Shown piece by piece: positions 45,993-56,846 of a DNA stretch of 64,000 nucleotides. The stretch is taken from NCBI GenBank assembly GCA_000310025.1, contig FN648938.1, forward strand, positions 234,624-298,623, written 5' to 3'. The notes beneath the pieces were generated by a model that saw only the letters and a list, made by a program, of their open reading frames with translations, made no database searches and had not been told where the DNA came from. Position 1 is the first letter of the stretch. Each line of letters starts with the position of its first letter. This DNA is from Ectocarpus siliculosus. Its lineage: Eukaryota > Sar > Phaeophyceae > Ectocarpales > Ectocarpaceae. A program made the position numbers and the translations under genes.

Positions 45993-47885
45993 GAAAATCA
46001 GAGCAGACGCAGTAGCAGTACAGCAACACCACAGCCGTAACTACTGCGCTTGCGTCGCACAAGCACCAGGACTGGGACGAAGAGGGGAGACGCGACATGC
46101 ATTTTTCTGCGGGCGGGTACGCCCAAACATTTAAAATCAGGGCGGCGGATCCATCAGGATCCAGATCTTTGGGATCCAGATCTGGGGTGCACGAACATAC
46201 GTTGTTGCGACGTTGTATCTGGAACGCAGTACTGCTGTAATGCGGAGACGATCGCGGCTGAGGCATGCACTTCTATAAAACAGTGTACCAGGTAGTGGTC
46301 AAAATGTCGAACACAGGAGCGTGGCTATTGATGCATATAGAGTATAGGCCTCACTACGCAAGAAGACTTTTTGCACAAATGTGTCAACCAAAAGCTCGGC
46401 CCTATCTGGCTGTATCATCAGGCTCATGTCAATTATGGACACCCGATTTCCAAGGTGTGCGACGATTCATTTTTACCAGAATCGGTACACCTTCACAAAT
46501 GGCGACGTGTCGGCACAGGACACACGGGTCGAGTCTTTTGTGTGCACATATTCCTCCTGACTTGGACACCAATGGACGACAAATGTGTGTCAGTCCTGTT
46601 TTTTTTCATCCTAAAAAGAAAGTGTGACACCTCTTTTGTAATTGCCCGTCCTGGCCACAATGGGTTCCCAGCTGAGGGTAAATTCTGTGGGTAGAGAGCG
46701 CTGAGGAGGACCCGATTCCCACGGTATTCGTCGATTGACTTTTTTCACCAGAATCGGTACAACTCCGCACTCACGACATGATATCAATTGCTTGCCGTTT
46801 TTCTCCATGTCATGACGAAATCGTGTGATGATTTCTACGCACAGGCAAACAGTAACGGAACCCGCCCCCGGGCGTTTCACAATAATCACATCCTAAAACC
46901 CATACCACACAATTGCCCAAGAAAATAGTGCATAAACTAAGAGGGCAGCAAAACCACCGCAAGACACAGCAGCAGCTGCTTCCACACTACACACGCCCGA
47001 GGGGGCAGCGATAGAAGAGTTGTACACGCTGCGAAATGGAATCCCCCCTAGAGCGCTACAATAGCATCGTGTAAAAAACTAGTATGTAACAAGCCGGAGG
47101 CGAACCTGCGCGAAGCACTCATCATGCGTACGCGTGTCTCCATCTGCAGTCTACCGGATGGAGCCATGCTACTACCTCCTGCTGCGATCAACAACGACAC
47201 CCCCACCTTGACGACCTACAATCTAAAAATAACGCGTGCTCCTAATTGCCCCCATACAGATCTAAAAATATTTGTGGGAGTGAGTATCCATAGACACGCA
47301 TCTGTATTTCCGCTTTCCACGTTCGGCTCGCCGCCTTCTCAGGAAACCCCTACCCTCTACCATACATGCCCTCGCATCAAACTCCGCCACCAAGCAAGCC
47401 CTGATCCGGGACCGCGCGCATGCAATGATTAAAACTCCAGACTCTTTCCAGCTCCCACCTCGTAGTCTATTCGGGTCTCGCTCCCTACTACACCGCTACA
47501 GCAACATGCACACTAGAGTAAACAGTAGAGAAACACCATAAAGCACGCTTTCGCGGAAACGACCGGAAGTACCCCGAACAGCAGTCAAAACTGAGAAAAT
47601 GTTATTATCAACCTCAGGTAACAGCAGTAGGACTGCCGCTGCATGTGGGAAGGCATAGACGAACGCCCCAACCGCGAAAACGTTATCTCAAAAGCGAAAC
47701 AAGGTACCGCAGTGTTTCTTCAGGGAGCTGTGAAAAATCCCCATTAATCGCCAGCCCCAGAAAATCAAACCAGTTTATCGCGACCCGCGTCAATGATTCA
47801 AGATACGGCCCACAGAGTCTCAAAAAGCGAGGCCATTCCTCGTAATGGTATCCAAGCCATGACACCACCAGCAGCAGCGGCAGCA
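45993..47885. other. Intergenic region between PSF2 and the proteasome alpha-like gene
   Basis: This holds the 3' side of PSF2 and the promoter of the proteasome-like gene; both are on the minus strand. A diverged duplicate block around ACCAGAATCGGTACA occurs at about 46,478 and 46,750, and GGATCCAGATCT occurs twice near 46,157-46,182. No convincing gene is present. Confidence 0.4.
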
Positions 47886-49170
47886 TCAGCTCCGGAACCT
47901 CCGCACCCTCCTCGGTCGCAACGGCTCCTCCTCTTCTCCGCCCCCTGCCGCCGCCGCCTCCACAGAACCCAACCCCGCAGCGGCAGCCCCGACGTCATCG
48001 TCCCCGCCCCCACCGCCCGCGTTGTCGTCGCCGCCGCCGCTCGCACGGGTGGCAGGCATCTTTTCCTCGAGATCCCTCGCCCGGTGATCGGCCGACTTCT
48101 GCCCGGACACGACGTAGAGGCTGGCGAGCGCTTCGGCGAAGAAGGATCGCACCGGGAGCAGCTCCATCGCACCCAGGTCGTTAACCTGGGACAAACAGCA
48201 TCAAAATAGCACCCCGCCCGCATGCAGTGGTGTTTTGAGTTTGGTGGAAAGGTGAAGAAAGTGGCTTGAGCGTGAGACAGCAGTAGTGGTGGTGGTGGTG
48301 TTTTGGTGTGGTGGCCAAGTCAAGAAAGAGGATTGAGCATGAGACAGCCGAAGGCAGTGGTGTTGGCGTGGTGGAAGAGCGAAGCAAGTGGCTTGAGCAC
48401 GAGACAGGAGGGCACGAAGAGACATGCTCAACCAATCTCGTCGTGCGTTACCCACGATCTGATTTGTACTTGAAATCTTCGTTTCATACTTCATTTTTTA
48501 CGTGTCCGTCACCTTGACGGCTTGCTGGACTTCCTGGGCCGCGGAGCCCATACCCTCGTACATCTTCGCTCGACGAACGTTCTCCACGTCTTCCAAGAGC
48601 GTTCGCACGCGATCCGGCTCCTCTGCAAGCACGCCGGGGTGAACGGAGGTAGAGGCGGGGGTTTGTACTCATGTTTTGCATGTCTTAGCAGTTAGGCCAT
48701 GGAAGAGGTGGGAGGAGGGGGGCAGTGCATAGCGCGTGGTCAGATTAGACCCTCATATCTATTACTAGGCCGGTACGGAGCACGTCCAACGTCGCGGTCT
48801 GGAATAGGCGCGGGTGCGGCGTAGCAACTTTGCCTCAAGACCGTTGGTAGCTTTTGCCCATTTCGAGACGAAGCAGCACCGGTACGGTAGATACCTTACG
48901 TGGAGAAACACCAACCAGTCGTTGACGCTGAGAAGGTCGTGCACGCACCATACTTTCTCCGTCGACAAAACCACGGACACCAGTTGACCACCGCAACATT
49001 ATTGGTACATCCCCATAACCTTTGTACATGTACCCGCGTGCCCTCCGCAGGAAAAAGGGGCGGCAGCCCTTGTTTCCGTGTGAATATCTCACAGACAAGC
49101 ACATTTCGGATCTCCATTGGCGGCGAGAACGGGAGCACAAAACGTCGACCATCTCTCTTGCCCTTCCCTG

Positions 49171-49202
<32 letters not shown>

Positions 49203-51168
49203 GGATAGTTGGGGTTGCCCCGTTGACCGCAAGGGAGGTCCCGTCACCGGTAAGGGCGAGACACGACAAGAAAGAGAGGGGCCGGGGGGCACAGGCTGAC
49301 CCGTGTTTTTCATGAGAAGGTATTCTACCATCACCACCAACAACAACCACCACCACACCTGACGGACGGCGCCGTCGGATTGTGCAGCAGGCAGGCGATC
49401 TCTGCGATGATTCGGGGGTAAAAGACAATGGCGCACAGGGCAACTCGCTGACCAAGAGAAGCCGCTACCTAGAAGCCGTATCTGAAACTGATTGTAGTTG
49501 CAGTCCGTGACAATGCTGTAGCTCGGCTCGTCCACGCGTCGTGTTTAGCAGCGGGGTTCGTGGCATTTCTCTACCACTGCACGTGGGTATACGATCAGCA
49601 TCTCGGGCCAGCAGCGAAACAAACAAAAACAGTTCAAACAACATGCGACACCAAGGGCCCGCCTTCCCTTGTTGAGCGTCCTTCGAACCACAAGTCAAAG
49701 CAGCAGCAGACAGCAGTGTGGGATGGAGAAACGGCGCGCCTAACGCCAACCAAACCCACCGATGTCGTCAGACGCCGTGTTGAGCAGCAGGCTCGCGATC
49801 TCCAGGTAGTGGTGCGGCAGGGGAGTGAAGACCGCGGCGTCCTCTCTCTCTCTCCGGAGCACTTGCTCCAGGTAGCCCACCGACATGAAGGAGGGGCACG
49901 CGATCTGGCACCTGGAGAGTTGGGTGCCGAATGAGTGTGCCGTCATTTTGGTGTTGGTTTGTTTTCGTTGCTTTGCTGAGGTCGCGATATTCGATGCTGG
50001 GGGGGGGGCGTATTCACGTGTTGCTTGCCTTAGCGCTTAGACTATTTGATGTTTGATGCGGAGGGAGAAGAAAGAGCGTGTGGGGTTCGCTCAGGCGTGC
50101 ATTTTCAGCGAGGTCCAGACATAGTCAGTACTCGATGTATCCTGCTGTACGCCGGGAGCCGTGTATTCAGATCATGACAAAGTCTGTCCCGGGTACGACG
50201 AGGGTGGGCATCCGGCAATCGCCTTGCTGTGTGATATGTTGTGGTGTGTTGCAGCAAAGGGTGGACACGGGGACGGCTACAAATTGAGGAGCCGTGACGT
50301 GTCGCACCTACGTTTGGACACTATGGTAAAATCCCCCTCGCCCGGGCGGAAGGTGGGGGCGTTTCGTTAACTACAATGGCGGACTGCAACAAGCTGCCGC
50401 AACGACCTGTCGGATATACAACTCACCGCACATTTGCTGAGCTTTTTGCCGCTTGCAGTGCGAGGGGAAACCCCACCACCATCAACACGGAGCTATTCTC
50501 TCTCCGGCAGGACATGCACCTAATTGTTCTGGGTTCGACCCCCACCGTCGGTAAAAACTCACAAACTGTTGTATGCTTCTACTTCTGTATGCATCAATGT
50601 TCGTGAACGACAATTCAAAGTACCGTAGGTTGCGTAAGATACCACACCCTCTGGACCAAAAACACGTTCAGCTACCCACGACGATGCCGAAATCAAATCG
50701 TACGATATCTGAATGCCTTCGGCGAGACGGTTCCAACGCCGCCGTTTTCGGCGCAGAGTCACTGTTGTCCTAGTTATCGAGAAAGTCGAGCTTAGAATAC
50801 CAGTCAACGAGGCGTGATATCTAACGTGCGGCATATGACGAAGGTGTGCACATGGTTTCAAATTTCAAACTTGTCTTACTAAATGGGAGCTTGTAAACAA
50901 CTCTCACAAACCAAAATGCATGAAACAATAGCATCGATGCTCCATACGTAGCACACCACACTCACTTCTGTCTCTTCTTGAGGGTGATAGCCAGCCACAG
51001 CGGCACCTTCGCCCGTGCCTGTGGCACGAAGGGACCGAAGTCGCCTTGGATCAGATGCAGCGGGCCGTGTTTGAATTTGGGAACGATCTCGATGAGCGCA
51101 TCCTCGGCAATGAACTCCAACTCTGCGGCTGTCAGCTGGGCCAGCCCTCCGGAATCAGCAGAAGGCAT
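47886..51168 (-). CDS. PSF2: DNA replication complex GINS protein PSF2 (4 exons, 254 aa)
   Basis: PSF2 (GINS2) is one of four subunits of the GINS complex, which joins Cdc45 and Mcm2-7 in the CMG replicative helicase in the nucleus. Exons: 51168-50966, 49911-49760, 48622-48513, 48185-47886, with phases closing exactly. Diagnostic stretches are LTAAELEFIAEDALIEIVP, IQGDFGPFVPQARAKVPLWL, AITLKKRQK, YLEQVLRREREDAAVFTPLP, HHYLEIASLLLNTASDDI and VNDLGAMELLPVRSFFAEAL, in the order known from the family. The conserved core ends near residue 190. It is followed by about 65 residues of Gly/Asp/Ala/Glu-rich sequence ending in a basic RPRRVRRFRS, longer than the usual PSF2 (about 185-200 aa). The first Met of the frame is 13 codons upstream (51207), but MPSADSGG at 51168 better matches the usual short N-terminus. 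Intron 1 contains a MITE. Confidence 0.92.
49170..49199. repeat. CT dinucleotide microsatellite
   Basis: A run of (CT)n, about 14 units, lies in intron 2 of PSF2 (49759-48623). Otherwise this 1.1 kb intron shows nothing recognisable. Confidence 0.9.
50620..50836. mobile_element. MITE family A, copy 4 (intronic)
   Basis: The left end has AAGATACCACACCCTCTGGA, and the right end has CGTGATATCTAACGTGCGG, its imperfect reverse complement. The interior contains TTCCAACGCCGCCGTTTTCG, the family signature. It lies in intron 1 of PSF2. Confidence 0.65.
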
Positions 51169-51646
51169 GGTCTGTCGTGTGGTGCGTGGGCGCGTCACCA
51201 CCTGCAACAGCCTACAGGTTTGTCTCAGTCAACCAACAGGCTGCGACGCACGCCACAGCAAATGTGATCCTAGAGAGGGGGCACGGTGGATGAGAACGCA
51301 TGGTACGGGGGCTACGCGGGCGGAAATTCCAGCAGTTGAGTTGTGAGTTGCCATGCCAACGCTGCCAGTCTGCCAGTACTCCATCTTTCCAGGTTCCACT
51401 CACTCAACGACTTCTTCACGGCGCCGAACGCTGTGATAGTTTGCTGCTCCTTCTCCTGCTATCCAGCATTGACTAGTGGACAGCAGATTGAGCGCGTCCC
51501 CTGGCAGGAAATTCCCTCGCCCTCTTTTTTGTCAGTTGGTCAAATTTGGAAAATTCACGCTGACTTGACTGTCCAGGGAATTCAACGGGCTTTGTTGTAA
51601 ATCGACAACAGCAGCAGCACAGCAGCAACGGCATCCACTTCAAAGC
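51169..51646. promoter_or_regulatory. Shared divergent upstream region of PSF2 and cyclin B (478 bp)
   Basis: PSF2 (minus) and cyclin B (plus) start codons are 478 bp apart, so a bidirectional promoter is likely. Near-matches to the E2F consensus TTTSSCGC occur: TTCGGCGC on the minus strand at about 51,420-51,427 (one mismatch) and GCGGGCGGAAATT at about 51,316-51,328 (imperfect). These are suggestive only. The CAG/CAA-rich tract at 51,606-51,630 directly before the cyclin ATG is probably 5' UTR. Confidence 0.45.
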
Positions 51647-52082
51647 ATGGCGAGGTCTAGCGGCAGAAGGAAAGCAGCCACGGAAAGTGGCGGCGGTGGC
51701 AGCAGCAGCAACAGCAGCAGCGCTAGGAAAGACGCGGCTGAGGCCGCGCCGAGAAAGATGAGGCTGCGCCGGCGGCCCGCGCTCGCAGACATCAGCGCCG
51801 CCGTTGGCAACAACCAAGGAAGTGGTGCTGCTGCTGGAGCAGGTGCTGGGTCGAAGCCTGGCGCACGGAAAACGGTGAGATGCCAAGCTTGTTGCTGGGT
51901 TGGTTGCAATACACTAGCGAGACACAGGATAGCCCTGGGGCACGGCAAAGTGTGCACATGCTTGGTTGGTTTCGCCAACTGCTGCTCTGCTGCTGCTGTG
52001 AAAACCTGCTTTGCTTCGTCCGCCCATCTAATATTTTTGAAATCGTTTTTATTTCAAACTTCAGGAACGGAGGCAGGCGCCG

Positions 52083-52117
<35 letters not shown>

Positions 52118-55100
52118 TGATGCGCGACAGCAGCGTATCCTTGATCCTCTCTCTGCTCTGACACCCTTCAGCTGCCGCCTGTCACTGCCCTACACTCGCA
52201 GCGAAAGCGAAAAGCATCGGACAGCGGGGTAGCGGCGGCGGCGGCGGCCCAAGATCCTCCTCCCCGGCCTACCAGCGGCCACCGCCGCCAACAAGCGTCC
52301 TCGGCTTCCTCGTCCTCCGCTGCCGGCACCGCCGTTGTCTCCGAAGGCGAAGACGAAGAGGAGGAAGAAGAGGAGCACGACGGCCGGCGGCAGCGGCAAA
52401 CTCGTGCGCCGCGGCGGGCAAGCCGAGACGCCTCCGCTCCCTCACACGCCGGCAGGAGCAGCAGCAGCAGGAAGGGAAGCGGCGGCAGCGAGGGGTTAGC
52501 GGCGGCGGCGGCGGCGGCGGCGGCGGCAACCGCGTCCTTGATAGCGGAGGCGGCGGCGAGGGAAGCGCGGCTGAAGAGATGTAAGGTGCCCCCGTCCGAG
52601 GTCTCCGAGCACGACGTCGTCGATAGGGATGACCCCATCGCCTGCGCCGAGTACGCGATGGACATGTACAAGCGATACAAGGAGCTAGAGGTACGGATGG
52701 ATGCGTCGGTCCAAGTCGTTTCCTCCGTAGATAAGATGGTGTCATAACGGGGAGAGTGTGATGAAAGGCCGTGATCTTTGGATCGCGTTTTGTTGTGCTA
52801 CGCGCACACACTCACAAACAAGGGGGCCTGCCGGGTCAACGCTCTCTCGGCATGTATATGCACTAACAAACGCGGCGGAAATTGAAATTTTGAAAATCGC
52901 GCGTGTTTGGTACGTTTTCGCAACAAGCGTGCAGTGGAGGCGCATGTACTGCTGCTGCACGCGCTGCCCGTGTTTGATCTTGTCGGAACAAACACCTAGC
53001 GGTGTACGTTTAGAAACAGATGTGACGTGTATGTGTGGCCCTACGCTACTTTTGCCGCTTTTCAATTTTAAAATTTGAAATCGTCGTTCACCTTGGATGG
53101 ATCCTTGTAAAGGTCGGGAAGGTCAAAACCCATGCTATGCTTGTATGCATACGGAAGCCTGCTCGTGCACACTTGCAAGCCCCCAGTAGGGTGCTGAGTC
53201 CGAAGGGAAACGTGCTTCGTGTTGTATCCCTTCAGATACCGCACGATGCACAGGCATCGATAACTCAAAAGTCAATACTCAATCAATGTAAGAGTTTCGA
53301 GGGTCCTGCCGAAAACCGGGCACATGAAGGTCCGGCCGCCTAACTACCTACGGGAGCCACCGCCTGACTCGTGTCTACGCAGCATTTTTATTTGAAACCG
53401 CACTACATACTCCTCCAGCAGTCCTCTGATAAGGGATTCGTGGATCTAGACTCATGCGATCTTCCGCACAAGAGACGTCGCCCAACTGGTTGTATCTCGA
53501 GGTTCTATCTGCTTGACTTGTGCCGGCTTGCCGGGGCTGCCGCGCTTCTTACGGGGCCCCTGTCCCCAGATATGTATTGCGTCCGCCAAGACCCCTTTCT
53601 TTCGAGCACACAGCAGTCTGTTTGGTTCTCATGTTTCTTGGGGTGTTGCTGTCTCCTCATGTCGTGAAGCAATTGATTTTTTAACCCTCTCTCCTCCTCC
53701 TCCCCCCTCCTCCTTTCTGCGTGCGCCGCAACAACAAACTTGGCGGTAATTCATACTTTTCGCAGGAGAAGTACACCCCGACCGTGTACATGCACACGCA
53801 GGTCGACATCAACTGCAAGATGCGCGCCATCCTGATCGACTGGATCGTGGAGGTGCACCTCAAGTTCAAGCTGGCGGACCCGACGCTGTACCTGACGTGC
53901 CACATCATCGACCGCTTCTGCATGCAGGAGAACGTGCACAGAAGCAAGCTGCAGCTGGTCGGGGTCACCGCCCTGCTGATCGCCTGCAAGTACGAGGAGA
54001 TCTTCCCGACCGAGGTGGGTGGGGGGGCTCTATGTGTGGGAAAGATACTGGCGGGGGTTTCTGACTGCTCCAGCTACAATTTATGCAACTAAACGTACAC
54101 GGCTCTTGCGTGTCTACTTCATGGGTGGGACAGGTGGGGGTGTGTGCAGACTGCTCCAGTTACACTTGGAGCTCTTAACATTTAAGTGGCTTGATCTCGG
54201 CCGTTCTCTTCTTGTTCTTTTGGTCTCTTCCTTGCGCACGGGTGCATGTGGCCAGAATGTGCCTGTGTTTGTCTCCTCGTTTTGCCTTTTTGGGATATTC
54301 ACGGCAGCGACGATCTGTGCATGTGCACCGAGCACGGAACATGATTCCTTACGACTTCGTACTATTATTTTTCGGGGATTTCAAGCTCAGCACGTACCAC
54401 TCGCTCGGCCGGCGGCAAACCACGTACATACATCAAAGTTCAATTTGTACTATTGTAAGCATCACCGAAACATCCGCCGACATCAGGTTCGGGACTGCGT
54501 GTACATCACTGACCACGCCTATACGCGAGAGGAAGTGCTGGAGATGGAGCAAACGATCCTGCGCCGACTCAAGTTCGAGCTGACGGTGCCGACGCAGTGG
54601 ACCTTTCTCGTGCGCTTCCTCAAGGTATGCCAGCTAAGCCTTGCGGCAGTTGTAGTACTGGCCATCTGCCCTCGTGGGGACTGGGTGTTGCACGGAGGGC
54701 TATGTAGGCGCTCGGTTTTGAATGAATCGGGGTGGATTTTTTTTTTCATGATATGAGTGTTGGAAAAGTTCTTGATTTGACGGACGTGCGTATTTTCGTT
54801 TTTTTTGGCTCTCGCCCCCATGTGTGCTTCTGAGGCATCGTCTCTCACGCGTATGAAACTCGTACATGTTGTTAATACACCCGATGCCGAGCGATTATTT
54901 CCTCACGCCGGCATGGCTCTGTTCATGGGTGCTGCTGCTGTACGTGCTGACTTTTATTCCGTGGTAGATCGCCAAGGCCACCGACCGACAGCACCACCGC
55001 GCACAGTACTACCTTGAGCGGTGTCTCCAGGAGCACGAAGCGCTCTCGTTCCGGCCCTCCATGCTCGCCGCCGCGTCCGTGTTCCTGGCAAGGATCCCTG

Positions 55101-55779
55101 ACTCCGGAATCAAAAACGCATGGGTGAGGAACTGGAGAAGAAGTACAATAAGTAAGCGGGAGAGGTGTGGACGCCCGTGTTATACGCTGTGAGCTCGATG
55201 CTTGGGTAACACGCTGCTACAGGTGCAGACTATTCACGGGGAGTCTTCTCGTTGTCTACTGGTCTGCAAGCATGCATGCTGCGACGCTATTCCAGACACG
55301 AATGTGATCTATCTGCGTCTGTCGTTGCCCAACGCGCACTCCTCGCAGTGCTGCACCGCTGCCGTCGCTAAGACAGACACCGAGCACACGTTTGTGTGGT
55401 TGCCCCCTCTCACGAGAGTCAACCGCAACCTAATGTATGCAGCCTTGTCACTATGTGCTGCCCCCCCCCCCCCCTCCTCCTTTTTACCGTACCCCCCCTC
55501 TCGGTAGCAAGTAGCTTATCTTTCCGCCCCGTTACCGTTGTCACACTGCTGCTGTCGATGCCTCAGCCGGACGCGCTTGCCAAGTTCTGCAACACCCCGC
55601 GGGAAGGGCTGGAGTGCTGCGCCCGCCTGATGATCAAGTTCCTGCTGGACGAGCCGGTGACGGCCTCCCAGCGGCACCTGGTGGCGGTGAAGAAGAAGTT
55701 CCTCGGTGAACGCTTCCTGGCGGTGGCCATCGACGACCTGCCCACGCTTCCCCGCAAGCCCAACATCGCGAGCAATTGA
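51647..55779 (+). CDS. G2/mitotic B-type cyclin (6 exons, 500 aa)
   Basis: Exons: 51647-51874, 52172-52690, 53766-54014, 54487-54624, 54968-55123, 55567-55779 (TGA). Every junction is phase 0. The N-terminal half is disordered and carries a destruction box, RPALADIS at residues 43-50, the APC/C degron of mitotic cyclins. It is followed by Ser-, Glu- and poly-Ala-rich stretches (poly-Ala coded by GCG repeats at about 52,500-52,529). The cyclin box begins [20 protein letters not shown], then [16 protein letters not shown], the [13 protein letters not shown] signature of A/B cyclins that contacts CDK1. [34 protein letters not shown] and [20 protein letters not shown] follow. The C-terminal fold runs from [11 protein letters not shown] through [20 protein letters not shown] to the end at IASN. 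Type B is favoured over A by overall fit, but the distinction is not secure. It would activate CDK1 at G2/M and be destroyed at anaphase. Confidence 0.9.
52691..53765 (+). other. Long intron 2 of the cyclin gene
   Basis: This 1,075 bp intron separates the disordered N-terminal exons from the cyclin-box exons. Nothing coding or repetitive stands out. Its position between regulatory tail and fold is notable but common. Confidence 0.4.
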
Positions 55780-56810
55780 GTTGCCGCCGCCGCCGCCGCC
55801 GCCGCTGCTGCTGCCGCGGCTGCTGTTGTGATGATCTTGGAGTCCGTCCTGGCGACAATGACTTATACTATAGTGTGTACGAGGGATCTTCCGGTTGGGT
55901 AGGGTGTGGTGTGCTTGACCCTAGTCTTGACGTTCTGACTCTCTGTTTTGTTTTGTTTTTACCCGCTGCTGCGCCTTGTCAGTCCCCACACCGCAAGCGA
56001 CTGGTCTGCTTGGAGATTTTGCTTGAGCTTACAATATGCCTGTAGCACAAGGCCTTCGTTTTTCGGTTTTTTTTTTTCCTGTGCTGATTGAGACTTGGCC
56101 TCCAGCCAACTCCTCCCGACGACTTTGTACAAGACGTGGACGAAATGAGGTGTAGCTTCAGTTCGTGAATGTTGAAGCTTTGCTTGTTGTCGTTTTGTTC
56201 TTTTTGATTACCCCAGCCCTGCCGAAAACAACAAACGCGGCGAAGAGTGGGCAATATCGAGATGTTACTGATTCTGTTGTTGTGAGTGGACTGGGTGTGG
56301 GTTGCCGGGGGGACGGGAGGGGGGCTATGCGCGCACCTCTATACCCAACTTGACTTGCTCACCACCGCAAACCACGATCAGTGCGAACGCGGGAATCAAC
56401 GCGATTGTTGAGTCTTGAGCTAAGCTTGCCATTCACGTGGTTGTTGCGCAACGCTGGTGTTGTTTTGTCTTGCCGCAACGAGACAGCTGACTGGCTTAAA
56501 AGAGAAGACTGGCACTGTGGTGTTGAACCTGTTGGTCGTGGGTGTTGGCTTTGCCATACGCCGGCAGTTAGCGGTGGATGCTCTGCTGCTGCGTTGTTGG
56601 TGGTTGGTGTCAGAAGAGCGAAAAGAGAAAAGAGGCAAGAACCAAAGGAAGGTTGGGTGAGAGAGCAGATGGGTTGTTGGTGTCTGCTACGCCGACACAA
56701 GTACGTCCTGCCATGATTCTTGAATTGTTTTGGGGGTCGTTGAAGAGTGTCAAAGGGGAAAACAAGGCATTTGCGTAGCCGGCGGGGAACGAAGGGCGGG
56801 GTGGGCGTCC

Positions 56811-56846
<36 letters not shown>

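Noticed and set aside
50480-50560. tRNA-like T-arm (GGGTTCGACCCCCACC)
   Set aside because: No matching D-arm, anticodon arm or acceptor stem could be folded around it.
51300-51430. E2F sites as firm regulatory features
   Set aside because: The best matches to TTTSSCGC have at least one mismatch; kept only as a suggestion.
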